Origin: Oidiodendron maius Zn
Taxonomy: Eukaryota > Ascomycota > Leotiomycetes > Myxotrichaceae
NCBI GenBank assembly: GCA_000827325.1
Contig: KN832888.1
Span: forward strand, 162,069 to 226,068
Length of the DNA: 64,000 nucleotides
Reading direction: 5' to 3'
Shown piece after piece: positions 1-11,961 of the stretch. Position 1 is the stretch's first letter, and every line of letters begins with the position of its first letter. The position numbers and the translations under genes were made by a program. The notes below the pieces were generated by a model. That model was not told the origin of the DNA. It made no database searches and saw only the letters and a program-made list of their open reading frames with translations.

Positions 1-1086
1 TGGAGCCACAGTCTTCCTTCGCTGCTACAAACTACTCCACACAGAAGATCGAGGCGTTTGATCCCGCAAAGAGGGCGAAAGGGAGGAAAAGGGAGCTCCC
101 ACCTAGTCGGTACGTTACCAATGGTTGTGAACGTGTGGTCACTCATGCTCCTTCTGCTAAATTTCTGCCAGCTACCAATTTCGATCTCCGAGATTCTATC
201 GAGGACCTCTCCATCCCCACCAACCACCGCCAGCCTCTGATCCTTCGTCCCGGGTCTTTGTGCCTGGGCCCTTCTCGCGGACGCGTCTCGAACAGACGTA
301 CCAGTCAACAATTGCCCCCGATCTCATGACTTTGGTGTACGTCCATAAGCCACCGGGAACGGTTCAGGAGCAGAAAGCGGATCGTCTGCGGACATGGGAC
401 GACTCATCACCATACCACAAGGGCCGGCCGAAGCGTGGGCCCCGGGGGCCTGGAGATAGGCTGCGAGTCATTGAAAAAGACTTTAACTGGCGTGACATCC
501 CCGAGATAAAAGAAGTGACGGTGCATAGCATGGTCAAACGCGCGGCCGAGGACTCAGCCTATCTGCACGTGGCAGGAATGATGCTCCAGGCGATTACTGG
601 CGTGAGGCCGCAGGTCCACAAGGTGAAGCACAGTCTTTCAGAATTCGGCATCCGAAAGGCTCAGGCCATTTCTCTCACCTGCACCATGCGCGGAGATCAA
701 GCGTATGACTTTGTGGATAGGTGTATAAATCTCGTCTTCCCAAAAATGAAGGACTGGTCTGGGATTCAAGGTGAGGCTCCTGGTGCGATGGCCTTAGGTT
801 TTGCGGTTGCTGATATACTGCAGGGTCTACTGGCGACAGTTCGGGTAATCTATCCTTCGGTTTCGACAAGGAGGCAGCAATTTTATTTCCAGAGGTTGAA
901 GTCAATTATGATGTAAGCTTGCTGGCCTACTCTTGTGGCCGTTGATTCTAACACGTCTAGATGTACCCCCCACACATGATCACCGGTTTCCATGTCACAG
1001 TAAAAACATCCGCAACTTCCGATCGACACGCCCGACTTCTGCTTGGGGCATTGGGTATGCCATTCACTGGCAAGCTTGTCGACTAG
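1..1086 (+). CDS. Mitochondrial large-subunit ribosomal protein uL5m (5' end cut by window edge)
   Basis: Four exons: 3-109, 172-770, 824-912 and 961-1086, giving 306 visible residues and a TAG stop. The introns (62, 53 and 48 nt) all have GT-AG ends. The L5 core is recognisable: a stretch on binding and pairing (AITGVRPQVHKVKHS), a CTMRGDQAYDF segment, and a C-terminal EVNYDMYPPHMITGF stretch followed by a GALGMPF ending typical of fungal mitochondrial L5 (yeast MRPL7). The long N-terminal extension before the core is usual in filamentous fungi. The protein acts in the mitochondrial 60S-like subunit near 5S-equivalent RNA contacts. The start codon and most of the import signal lie upstream of the window. 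Family call is by residue pattern from memory, not by search, but the exon joins all restore the family reading frame. Confidence 0.9.
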
Positions 1087-1425
1087 AAGCGTATAAGAGA
1101 TAGAATTCTGTAAATATATGTATACTAGATACAGTACAATGGAGAGCATTGCAGACGGCATGTCCATCCTCACTCGGGATGGTTCTTCATTGGCTCGCGA
1201 TTTCACACACATAGGGGAAGATAGAAGAAAAGATACAGTAGAAATATCTCTACATGACCAAAATGGATAATACAATGTAGCTCTTTATTCTTCCCATGTA
1301 CAGTTATCTACCCTGTTTGATTTTAATTGCTCGTTATCCATTTTTGACAACCGTGATCTATCCAATTATTTAAAGCCCACCGGCACCCAACGCCATTACA
1401 ATGCATGACCCTTCATAATGCCCAT
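1087..1425. other. Intergenic, convergent 3' ends
   Basis: This stretch holds the 3' flanks of uL5m and the oppositely oriented FES1 gene. It is AT-rich, as expected for two 3' UTRs, and I see no supported coding region in it. Confidence 0.6.
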
Positions 1426-2076
1426 CTATGCACCCTGCGGAGCCTCCTTCGCAGACTCCTTCAAGCCATCGATCAACGCATCACAGGCATCCATGTCGCT
1501 CGCATCGACGCTCCCCGTCTGCCGCCCCAGCTTCTCCAGCTCGCCCGTCAGGACGTCCATGGCTGGCTGGTAATTCCGACAAGCGGAGCTTAAGGCGTAG
1601 ACGGCCTTCCGTCGGGCTTGCTTCTCCTCCTGCGGGTCGAGAGCCATGCGCGCCAGCGGCGGGATGCCGTTCATGGCCAGCAGGCGCTCTTGGCTCGGTT
1701 CGTTGTTCTGAACGGCGGTGCCTATGCACCACGCGGCCATCTTGCGCATGTCGGGGTCGGCGTGGGCGAGGCAGCCCAGCAAGGGCGTCCAGAGGCCGAG
1801 CGGGGCCATGTTGTTGGCGTTATCGAGATTCTCGACGAGCTGTTCGAAATTGTCAAAGGCGATAAGCTTGTCGTCCAGTGACACCTCCACGTCCTCTGAG
1901 GTGATGGCGGCCATGGAGAGGTTCATCAGTTCGGCGTCGCTAGGCCCGCCGAGGAGGGAATTGAGGGCGGCCGAGTCGAGGGCTCGCGCGGTGTGAGGAG
2001 CGACGGAGGTATCGTTGGCAGTCGCAGAGGAATTCTCGACTCCCCACTTGAGGAGTTCTGTGAGTCCTGGATCCAT
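1426..2076 (-). CDS. FES1: Hsp70 nucleotide exchange factor FES1
   Basis: A single exon encodes 216 residues, the usual size for Fes1. The start MDPGLTELLKWGVENS and the following helical region match the Fes1 N-terminal domain. Armadillo-like repeats follow, with the conserved MRKMAAWCIGTAVQNN and QEEKQARRKAVYALSSACRN segments that form the concave Hsp70-binding surface. Fes1/HspBP1 proteins open the nucleotide-binding domain of cytosolic Hsp70 (Ssa type) and so speed ADP release and substrate release. There is no signal peptide or membrane segment, which fits a cytosolic protein. The gene is divergent from actin across about 1.5 kb. A heat-shock-element-like triplet lies about 230 bp upstream of the start (see findings). 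Confidence 0.93.
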   Translation of the reverse strand: MDPGLTELLKWGVENSSATANDTSVAPHTARALDSAALNSLLGGPSDAELMNLSMAAITSEDVEVSLDDKLIAFDNFEQLVENLDNANNMAPLGLWTPLLGCLAHADPDMRKMAAWCIGTAVQNNEPSQERLLAMNGIPPLARMALDPQEEKQARRKAVYALSSACRNYQPAMDVLTGELEKLGRQTGSVDASDMDACDALIDGLKESAKEAPQGA

Positions 2077-3599
2077 GATGGCGCTTGGAGAGGCGAAGGG
2101 GAGAGTGTGGTGAAGGGTTTTGTGCGGGGAGGCGGGGTCGAAGTGGGATGTAGCGGTCGCGCGAGGACGCCGCTTCAGAGACGGATTGGGTTTTTTAGAG
2201 CTGAAGGAATCTGAATATGTGGCGGAAGCTCGAGTAATGGCTATGGCTGCGACAAATGCGCGAAGTTGTTAGTTTTTTTGTGACGGGCGCCAAATTCTAC
2301 CCCCTTCTGGAGCATTCGAGATGAAGGTCGTCCCAAAAATATCGGTGCGGCCGCCTTGGTTCAAATCCTGAGGCACCAAGGCACTAAACAGCTATGCCCC
2401 AATAACCAGACGAAGCCGGGGGAGATGTCTGGAGTGAGGAAGATCATGGTATTATGGCAATGGTGAAGGATAGGAAGAGAGAACAGTAGATATATCGAAC
2501 GAGCTTAGCTTGTATTTGTGAGGCACGAGACGCCTGAGCTGGATGTTTTGGAGACTGCTACCCCACTACTAGAAGCCCCTCTATTACTTTTCCGTTATGC
2601 CACGAGAGACGGCGGTACCGTACCTTTGGTAAGGCTGGACTCGTCAGAGCCATGCATTCAACACGAGGCAAGAGGGCAAGGAGGGTGCAGCACGACAATG
2701 GGAGGAAGGCCTTGCCTTGCCGACGAGTATTACGAGGGCCATGCAGACATGGGAGGCGCAGGAGGGCAGAATTCCGCTTGACGCGCGTTTGAGGGGGCAA
2801 GGGCCGGTAGGACGGGAGCGGAGGGTGGTTGACTGGCGTAGGCACCTATGTATGGGCGTATGCTCAGCATGTAGGCTGACCCTTCGGCACTGCACCATAT
2901 ATCTCAAGCTGAAGCCTGTCAGCTTATGTGGCGATGAAGGAGGAGGAAACGATTAAGTAGGCACCAATATACGGAGGACCCCGGGCCGTATCGTGAAGGC
3001 CATTTCTCGTTTTGTCTCGGAGATTCTTCCTTTGTATTGGGGGGAAGAAGTATCTACGTATCTTTCGTAGGTAGCAATGTAATTGTGGGCACAGTATGTT
3101 GGTGTGTTTCTAGAGGCATCGCACGTACGAAGTACCATCACGCATATCTGCAATGACAGGGTACTTGTTAAGGCGGCGGGGTCTTATTTCTCGCGCGGCC
3201 CACAGGGCGGCGGGCACCACAGCAACAGCACTGATGGATGGGTGTAATTTTGGGGTGTGTGTCCCTCTGTAGGCGGTGACATCGACTGGCGGCTGCAGAG
3301 CCACTTTACTTTACTCCCCACCTCTCGCCTCTCTCCTTTCTCGCTCGCCTCCTTCCCACTTCTTTCGTCTCCCACCACCAACCACCACCACCACCAATCT
3401 CTCCTCCCATCAACTTTCCCATACTCTCCGTCTCCCCCCCCCAGAGTCGCCCATCGCCTCTATCCATCCCCCTTCCATTAATCCATCTCTCCATTTCTCT
3501 CTCCTTCGCCATCGTCGCGCACTTCTCCCCCTCTCACCGCCATCTCCCACACAATCCAGTCTCGCTTTTCCTCGACGCCCAAAGTCCTAATCCGCAGCC
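2077..3599. promoter_or_regulatory. Shared divergent upstream region of FES1 and actin
   Basis: No supported coding region. From about 3296 to the actin start the plus strand is strongly pyrimidine-rich, with a short CAC/CCA run around 3370-3398, as is common in leaders of highly expressed fungal genes. The middle (2500-3250) has no open frame resembling a known protein. The heat-shock-like motif 2305-2317 lies on the FES1 side. Confidence 0.6.
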
Positions 3600-5292
3600 A
3601 TGGAAGGTAAGCTCTCGTCCACCTCCTCCTCGCTCGATCTCCATCGGAAAACCCTTCTGCTACTGGCCCATTTGCTGACACCGTATCTCTTTCTATAGAA
3701 GAAGTCGCGGCTCTCGTTATTGACAATGGGTAAGCTTGCGCCCTCCCTCTTCCGCACATGGGCGGGGGGTTTGTCGAGGGCGGATGGGCATCGCGATAGA
3801 CACAACATTCACCCTCCAAGCCCTCGATTGATGAGCCCCCCAAATACAAGGACGCCGAGTTCGTAGTCGACAGTTTACTAACTGTCAATTCGCAGTTCGG
3901 GAATGTGCAAGGCCGGGTTCGCCGGTGACGATGCCCCTCGTGCGGTCTTCCGTAAGTCCCCTCCTTCCCGCCCTAGAGTCACGACGCGCCCGTTCTATCA
4001 ACTTTGCATCGCCGCAGAGTGGCCTGGAGGATCGCAATGGCTGATAATTAACTATAGCCTCCATTGTTGGTCGTCCTCGCCATCATGGGTAAGACCCCTC
4101 CCAACCCCGCCACCCCCCGCCTTTCCCATACTCCCTACCCGCGATATCGATCGAGGAGCATGTAAACTGACCAGAACTACAGTATCATGATCGGTATGGG
4201 CCAGAAGGACTCCTATGTTGGTGATGAGGCACAGTCCAAGCGTGGTATTCTCACCCTGAGATACCCCATTGAGCACGGTGTCGTGACCAACTGGGATGAT
4301 ATGGAGAAGATCTGGCACCACACCTTCTACAACGAGCTCCGTGTTGCCCCTGAGGAGCACCCTGTCCTGCTCACCGAGGCCCCCATCAACCCCAAGTCCA
4401 ACCGAGAGAAGATGACCCAAATCGTCTTCGAGACCTTCAATGCCCCCGCCTTCTACGTCTCCATCCAGGCTGTGCTCTCTCTGTATGCCTCCGGTCGTAC
4501 CACTGGTATCGTGCTCGATTCCGGTGATGGAGTTACCCACGTCGTCCCCATCTACGAGGGTTTCTCTCTGCCCCATGCCATTGCCCGTGTCGACATGGCT
4601 GGTCGTGATCTGACTGACTACCTCATGAAGATCCTGGCTGAGCGGGGTTACACATTCTCCACGACGGCCGAGCGTGAAATTGTTCGCGACATCAAGGAGA
4701 AGCTCTGCTACGTCGCCCTCGACTTCGAGCAGGAGATTCAGACCGCCAGTCAGTCCTCTAGCTTGGAGAAGTCCTACGAGCTTCCTGATGGACAGGTCAT
4801 CACCATCGGCAACGAGCGTTTCCGCGCCCCTGAGGCCCTGTTCCAGCCCTCTGTCCTAGGACTTGAGAGCGGCGGTATCCACGTCACCACCTTCAACTCC
4901 ATCATGAAGTGCGACGTTGATGTCCGCAAAGACCTCTACGGCAACATCGTCATGGTGAGTCCCCCACTTGTTTATGAAATGTCTCCGAGTTGAGTGCTAA
5001 CCTGTCCGTTAAGTCTGGTGGAACCACCATGTACCCGGGTATCTCCGACCGTATGCAGAAGGAAATCACCGCCCTTGCACCCTCATCCATGAAGGTCAAG
5101 ATCATCGCGCCCCCCGAGCGAAAATACTCTGTCTGGATTGGTGGCTCCATCCTGGCCTCATTGTCGACCTTCCAGCAGATGTGGATCTCCAAGCAGGAGT
5201 ACGACGAAAGGTACGTGTCTCTCTAATCTTATGTGCTATGTTTGCTAACAACCACCAGTGGCCCTTCCATCGTTCACAGAAAGTGCTTCTAA
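3600..5292 (+). CDS. Actin
   Basis: Seven exons: 3600-3606, 3699-3729, 3896-3951, 4058-4088, 4183-4954, 5014-5210 and 5259-5292. Their sum is 1128 nt, exactly 375 codons plus TAA, the canonical conventional actin length. The joined N-terminus reads [20 protein letters not shown], and the gene ends in [11 protein letters not shown]. The DNase-loop region ([16 protein letters not shown]), phosphate loops and C-terminus are intact. The first exon contributes only seven bases (Met-Glu plus one base), and four of the six introns fall within the first 50 codons, a pattern known for filamentous ascomycete actins. Intron 5 ends in AAG rather than CAG/TAG. Product: filament-forming ATPase of the cytoskeleton, polarised growth and cytokinesis. 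The leader is pyrimidine-rich, in line with strong expression. Confidence 0.98.
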
Positions 5293-6134
5293 GGTAAAAT
5301 TTCTACTCGATCTTCCTGCCTGAGCTGGCGCTGACTCGGGGCCTTGTAGCGTCTTAAGGAGCCTACGTGCTTACATCATGAACTCCACGAATATGGTCAA
5401 TACGAAGACTCAGGCAAAATATCTGGTCCCGATGTTTTGTCGTCCCACGACGTGTTTGCATTCCGAAAAGTTCTGGTAGCGGTCGAGCGATTTGGGGGTC
5501 TCTTTCAGAGAACGGGTAGTTACTGGCTTTCCTTAGCTGACTGTTTTGCTTGGAGGGGTGGTTAAACATTGTCGTCTCTCAATCGGTCAATCATACAATT
5601 TTTTTTCCTTTGAATTATGGTTCTCGTATTCATCATGTGTTGCCCCTTACCCCTCCATAGCACGTAGGCGTCTAGAGATCAATGATATGCCCGTTGCGCT
5701 CGAATTCGGCCCTCTGCAAAACGGCTCGCTATCTTTAACCTGCTTGGCCCCAAGAACCTGCCAAGCATGCAACCGATAGTGAGGTGCATTGAATTGGGGT
5801 GATTTGATATTCCTGGGATGTTCTCCAACTAATCCCCAAGGTGAAAACTAGTTCCTGAATCCGGCTCCTCTATAAAAAGCTGAATTATACGTGACCATAC
5901 AGACCCGACCTCAAGCCTATGCAAAAGAACGGTAAATACGATATCCAGGCAGATTGTTGCCATTCACTGACCAAAGAGCGAGTATTAGTGGGGTAAAATA
6001 TATCCGACTTGATATGTACAACGCAATCCTACATGTACATGTCCTTTCCTGCTCGTACCAACATGCTTAGGCTACTTCATTTATACCGTGATCTCTATAT
6101 GTTCTCATACCGGGGCTTTATTTCCCAGCGTATC
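5293..6134. other. Actin 3' flank and intergenic region
   Basis: This is the 3' UTR side of actin facing the 3' end of the secreted-protein gene on the minus strand. It contains a possible 3'-UTR intron directly after the actin stop (GTAAAA at 5294 to TAG at 5349). I see no supported coding region. Confidence 0.5.
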
Positions 6135-6712
6135 CTAGCAGAGGCAGGGCAGGTGGATGGTCTGGTAATTGCTGCACGTCTGTCCACTCGGCACGTCACT
6201 GCCAGTCTGCAGATACAAATCATAATAACCGTCCGTGGCGGAATTGCAGACGAGAAAATTGAGCTCTGTTTTCAGGTGTCAGGAAAATTCTAGCCTGCGT
6301 CCCATAGCCAAGTGTCAATCCTCAAGCCCGGGGGAAGGAACTGAAACATACGTCTCCCATAACTCGAACTCTGCTCCGTGATGATAGTGTCCCCCTCCAG
6401 TCCCCAGGCGGTTGTATTTGCCGTGGGGTTGAAAGTTAGCGGGAGGTAGGAGGCGGTGTTCGTCCCGATGTTTAGGTAGAGCGAGGTGTTTTGGCTCTGG
6501 ATGGTGGAATCGATGTCGAAGTACTCGCCGGTGGCTTCGGGACCCATGACGGGTGTGCCGGGTGCATCAGGTAGGCCCTGTAGGTACAGGTGATAGATGG
6601 GGTCCTGGACGCCACGGATCTGGTAGGGCTTTGTTTGTCGCTCCATGATCGAGGGCGAGGGGAGGCCGGCGGCGAGGGAGGCGAGAGTGAGGAAAACAAG
6701 AGATAGGAGCAT
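6135..6712 (-). CDS. Small secreted protein, fungal family of unknown function
   Basis: Two exons, 6352-6712 and 6135-6265, are joined across an 86-nt GTATGT...CAG intron and give 163 residues. Residues 1-18 (MLLSLVFLTLASLAAGLP) form a clear signal peptide. The mature part begins near a TKPYQIRGVQDPIYHLYLQ segment and ends in a short cysteine-containing tail with the ending LPCLC. The second exon also carries an echo of the first motif (YDLYLQTGSD), hinting at a beta-rich internal repeat. I recall similar small extracellular proteins across Pezizomycotina with the same opening and the same Cys-rich end, but no known activity. It is not a recognised enzyme. Possible roles are wall association or effector-like secretion, both inference. 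It is divergent from SEC8 by about 1 kb. Confidence 0.8.
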
Positions 6713-7751
6713 GATGATGACTTAGTGGAGAGTGTGACGGAAATATTTGCGTAGAGAGAGTAGAGAATATTTAACTTACATTGGGCGGACTAGACTTACT
6801 CATGAATTTTTAATGAATCCGGGGGTTGTTATACCAGAAGTGCGATATTGATGGAGGTGTAGCGGGGAGTGGACGGCCGGTTTCTGGGTTTCAGGTAGAG
6901 GCTGAATGAGCTTAGCCGCAACCCGGCTGGGGAGACCACTCGGCGGATCCATAATAATTGAGCCTATGTATAAATCGCATAAATGCATTGAGAAGATTAG
7001 CTTGATGAAAGTCTATTGTAAGGATAACTGTGGAATAAGATCGGACCGTGTGCCAGATGAACTCCGGCTACGCGATGAGAACTACAGCAGTAGCTTTTGC
7101 CCGGCATTCTGGTCTCTCCGAGATCTCATTTGGATGGCATCTCTTTGGCCATATTTGAGAAGCATGCATACTAATTGCAGATGCTGACGTAGCTAGCTGG
7201 TGATCCAGGGGATTTATAGAATGCATCCTTCTGTCTCTTTCTTGCTGGCAACAGTGTTTGTTCAGGGACATCTCGTACCTGTAACTCTAGTTGCTCTTAA
7301 ATTTGGGTCAGAAATCACTTTGGTTCATCATAGGAACTTCTACATGCTTTGGGACTCCAACTGTTAGGAAAACGGGCCATGATATACTATGTGAGGACGA
7401 GCATGACGCGATCAGATATCTGCCGCCTTCATATTCTGACAAGAGAGTAGAGTGACGAGATGCATTAAGGCAGACTTCTACTCCGATTTCTGCCAAGAAT
7501 GAGGGAAATTTTATATCCTGTAGGGCCTTTCAGCGATGTTCGTTTTCTAAATGGAAATTTGAGCGTTTGAAGAGATGTCTCAATTGACTGTGGCTGATGG
7601 AGATTAAGCGTCGACAAACTTCGGCTCTTGCCGCAGGGGGTATCTGACATCTTCAACCACAACTCTGCACCACCTCCACAACGAATCAACGACGAAACCT
7701 CACCGATATATGAGGGATACGGGGCGATGATGCGATCGCGAAGATAGAGAC
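6713..7751. promoter_or_regulatory. Divergent intergenic region, secreted protein and SEC8
   Basis: About 1 kb between two divergent starts. No open frame here resembles a protein I know, and no repeat or RNA gene stands out. It presumably holds both promoters. Confidence 0.5.
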
Positions 7752-10700
7752 ATGTCCCGTAATCGACACTTGAGCCCGGGGGATGCTGGCATCAACGGCA
7801 ACGGTTATGGTTCTCAGACCTCCGAGACAGACGACTACGACCCGTACGGGAACGCATATGGTGACCGATTTGGGGCCCCTACAATAGCAACACCTTCGCC
7901 ACCAGTGAGATCTGGGCGCTCGCGGGCAAGGGCAGAGAGTACTGCAGAAAAGGCAATTGGGGATGTATTGAGGCTGATTCAGGGAGAATGGCCTGTGATG
8001 TCGGGCGACGAGTGTGTGCCGGTTCATGTAGCTCTCCAGCTGCTAGACACAAGCTCTGTCGGGCGGGCACACGAGTATCGAAGATGGGACAAGTTGCACC
8101 ACTATCTGCAGGACTCTCTCAAGGCTGTCGTTCACGAGCACCACCAGGGCTTCAATAGTGCGATTGGCACTTACCACAAGATCCAGACTAGCATCCAGAC
8201 TTCAAAGAAGCGCGTTCGAACACTAAAGGACTCACTGGCGCAGTCCAAGGCGAGTTTGGGCACCACCGACCCGGAATTGCGGAAGATGGCGACTGCATCA
8301 CAGAACTATGATGACCTGCTACACACGCTCTCTGAAATCGAAGACCTGCGGCTCGTCCCTGATCAATTGGAAGCGCGCATATCGGAGAAGATGTTTTTGA
8401 CAGCTGTGGACATACTGCAGAATGCATTGCGACGGATACGGTCCCCTGAACTGGACAACATTGGCGCACTGAGTGATCTGCGAAGCTACCTTACGAACCA
8501 GGAGGTGGCATTGACAGATATCCTGATGGAGGAGCTTCACGACCACTTATATCTCAAGTCGCCATACTGCCAAGAACGATGGCAGATGCTCGCCAAGGCA
8601 CAAGGTCGGGTTGCGGGCGATAAAGCCGAGAATGCCGTTACAATTAGGCCATTTTACGAGGTGTTGGACGCTATGGATGTCACTGATACCATGGTTGAAG
8701 ATGCCTCGAGGAATCCCGAGGCAGATACCTTCTACTACATCGGCCTGCTCGTCGAATCGTTGAACAAGCTCGGCCGCCTTGATATAGCAGTGAATACAAT
8801 TAAGCAGAGACTGCCGGTTGAACTCTTCGGTATCGTCAGTGAGACGAATAGCGAGGTTGACCAGAGGCACCCCAGTTCTTTACGAGGCACTGCTTCAGGT
8901 GTACCGGGTAACCAGGCCTTTGGCAAGGAGACTAGTATCCGTGCTGACGTTATACACGATCTTCTCTGGACCTTGTACGCAAAATTTGAGGCCATAGCAG
9001 AGGGACATCGAGTATTTCACGACGTAGTGAAAACCATTGTGAAGAGAGAGAGCATGCTGAACACAGCCACGTTGCTTGGGAGCTTCAGGGAACTCTGGAA
9101 TTTATATCAAAATGAGATCCGATCATTGCTGCACAACTATGTTACAACCGGTGCCGATTTATACCAATTCAACGCTGCGCCACGGCCAGGCGTTACGAAG
9201 CAGGAACCGGGACGGGAACAGCTATTCCATTTCTCGGACGCAGACGCGAAGTCGGCCAAGATGGCGACCGAGTATCAAGATCTCGAGGGGATTATTTCAG
9301 CTGCTGTACCTGGCCTCATGTCTGGTAGCCGAAAGCAGGGGGTGGATAAAAAGGCTGCTCAAAAAATCGAGGATACCATTGGATCCCGACGAATGGCAAC
9401 CATATCTGCGTACGCCAGTAAGTCAGACTTCGTCGCCGCACACAAATCATTGGTGGAGCCGAGCGTTTTCAACATGAGTCTACTGCTACCACCCACACTT
9501 GGCTTCTTGCAGAAGCTGAAGGGCATCGTTCCATCAGGTTCAGAAGTTGTCACTAGTACGCTTACTTCTTTCCTGGATAACTTCCTTGTCAATGTTTTTT
9601 TACCACAGCTTGAGGAAACGCTGGGCAAGCTCTGCGAGACAGTTTTTGAGGAGTCCGATTCCTTCTCGCAAGATCCGCAGTGGATGAATATTGCACGGCG
9701 TCCAGTGTTCAAGGGCACGACCGCATTCTTCTCCTTGATAACTGCATTCTGTAGAATGCTGGATACAATTCCACACGACCAAGCTCTTAGCCAGCTCATC
9801 ATATCTCAAATGATGAGATACTATAACCGTTGCTGCGAGTGGTTCAAGTCACTGGTGTCCCGCGTTCAAGATTCCGGCGTCCCCAAACTTAAGTTGTCTG
9901 CTCTGCTGGCCACTGGCCCAGGTGAAATACACGATACGATGCAGCACCTTTGGACATCCGAGGGAGATGAGCATCAAGAGCTGGACAAAGAAACTGGCCT
10001 TTTGATTCTGCAGACTAACGATACCCCCCTGCGCCTCGACGATATCATTGTGGACCGCGAGATTATATCATCCTTGTGCGTGTTGTACACTAGTATGAAG
10101 TGGCTTGCTCTCAAAATCAGCGAGCTTCGCCACATCACAGCTAATGATGTTGATTCTTCGCGAGCTTCGTTACAAAGACCTCAGAATAGGAGGTGGACGA
10201 TGCTGAACGACACTCTCCTACGATCACAGGATGAGCAGCATGCGGTGTACCTTCCAATGACCCAAGAGACCGTAGTGTAGGTTTCGCAATTCCTCAATTT
10301 ATCTCATTACTGACAGGCCTCAGTGCTTTTGATTCCATCATATCGTCGTACCAAGAGCTTGCGGGCACAGCTCTCCTGACGTTACACATGGAAGTCAGGT
10401 GCCAAATTATTCACTCGCTCACCCTCGCACTATCCGTCAAGTCCTCTCGTTACATCCTTGAACAACCTGTCACTGATCCCGACCCTCGAGTGCTGAGCCT
10501 GAACGCTGATCTCGTCGCTTACGATGAGACGGTGGTGCGCTTCCTGCGCGATAAAGAAATCTCCTTCATTCACAAAGGCCTTGGTCTCCTCATCGACACA
10601 TTCCTCGTCACTAATGCAGGAACGGTGGAGGCTATGAATGCGAATGGATGTGGGCGAATGCAGCTCAACATCCTCGTGCTCCAGCAAAATCTGAAGAACA

Positions 10701-10966
10701 TCGAGGCGGACGTAAACTTGGAACGCGCAGCTAAGTTCTTCGATCTCTTCGATCAGGGCCCGGACGCGGTCGTAAAACAAGCGCAGGAGCAGAAAGCGAA
10801 AGAGGACGGAGGCAAGGAGCAGTTTAGCTTTGATGAGTTGAAGACCCTAGTGGAGCTGTACTACAGTGAGCAGCTCTCGAGTCCTGAGCGGGGGATTAGC
10901 ACAGTAGCGAGGAGAGCCATGGGGGACCACACTCTGCAACTGAGCGAATATATGTGGCAGAGCTAG
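7752..10966 (+). CDS. SEC8: Exocyst complex subunit SEC8
   Basis: Two exons, 7752-10276 and 10324-10966, encode 1055 residues after removal of a 47-nt intron. Of the possible acceptors only the AG at 10322-10323 keeps the frame open. After a disordered, Gly/Asn/Ser-rich N-terminus (about residues 1-60) comes the Sec8 domain with the typical long helical stretch (HEHHQGFNSAIGTYHKIQTS, then KKRVRTLKDSLAQSK). The rest is the all-helical rod of CATCHR-type tethers. SEC8 is part of the octameric exocyst that tethers secretory vesicles to the plasma membrane at sites of polarised growth, such as hyphal tips and septa. The final exon has a conserved IEADVNLERAAKFFDLF segment. Length matches filamentous fungal Sec8 proteins. 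Confidence 0.95.
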
Positions 10967-11961
10967 ACACATGGACCAATTGATGGGTATTTAGGCATTT
11001 TGGCATTTGGCGTGGAGTTGGAGGGGCATTACTAGGCGGGCAGCGGGAATGTACTATATTTAATTGCAGGCATGCTTTTGTGGCTAGAGGCAAATACATG
11101 TGGAGATCCTGCGTACATACTGGCTCCTTGTAATCTACTGCCACGAGGTGGTATCTCTCCTGGAATGCTCGCAGACGCCAGCGGTGCGATGTGTACAAGG
11201 CGCGAGGACCCCGCAGATGGATATTGACATTCGCGTTGCCCTCCTATCTTCTGGCGACCCCAACGCGTTGCCTCTTTGTACAGTACCACTTTCGCCACCG
11301 TCTCTAGCGTGTCTGAAACGCACTGGGAGGATAGGGCAGGATGCCAATATCGGGGGCGGAGAGATGTCACCATCCATGTGGCTGTGCTATACTACATCTG
11401 TCGTGGAGGGTGGTCACCTGTGAACCTTGGAACCTTGGAACCTTGGAATCCGTCTCGCTCTCCCACAGTATCTGCCTTGGTCGTACATAGCCTCCTGAAA
11501 GGGCAGCACGTCTGTAACCGTGTCGATAGTTGACCGAGACTCCCAAACAAAACTCGTGGTCCTCTACCCCTGAGGCCCGGCGCTGCGCCAAATCGCGCCG
11601 ACTCGGCTATCGCTCTCTAGTCCTGTTCCTGCCCATGAACTCCTGCGGACGAACCACAGCAAATTCAAACCTCCTGAACCCACCCCCATCCCAGGCCAGG
11701 GCTCAACCAGCAATAGCGTTTTCTTCTTCTCCTTCTTCTCCTTCTCTTCCCTTCACTTTGTCCTCGTCCTTTCCCTTCTGTCTCGGCCTGCGTCTCCACA
11801 CTCTTTTGGGTTCTCCAGCCACTGCACTCGGCCACGGTCTCGGCCAGCGCGTCTCCACCCGCTCCTGACCTCCCATCATCCATCCCGCCCCATCACCGGC
11901 CCAGGAGGCTTTGTGCTAAACATCGAACGGGGCGTTTGCAGTCACTGCAGCACCGCCAGAC
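10967..11961. promoter_or_regulatory. Intergenic region upstream of the SMI1/KNR4 homologue
   Basis: No supported coding region in about 1 kb. It contains three perfect tandem copies of the octamer GAACCTTG (11422-11445) and a TTC/CTT-rich tract around 11724-11755 that probably belongs to the SMI1 leader. Confidence 0.5.
11422..11445 (+). repeat. Three tandem copies of an 8-bp unit
   Basis: The unit GAACCTTG occurs three times head to tail, followed by a partial copy (GAATCC). It lies about 520 bp upstream of the SMI1/KNR4 start. It is probably a simple microsatellite; no function is shown. Confidence 0.85.

Noticed and set aside
2359-2392. A tRNA-like GGTTCAAATCC box upstream of FES1
   Set aside because: The flanking bases do not form a T-stem and no other tRNA arms are present.
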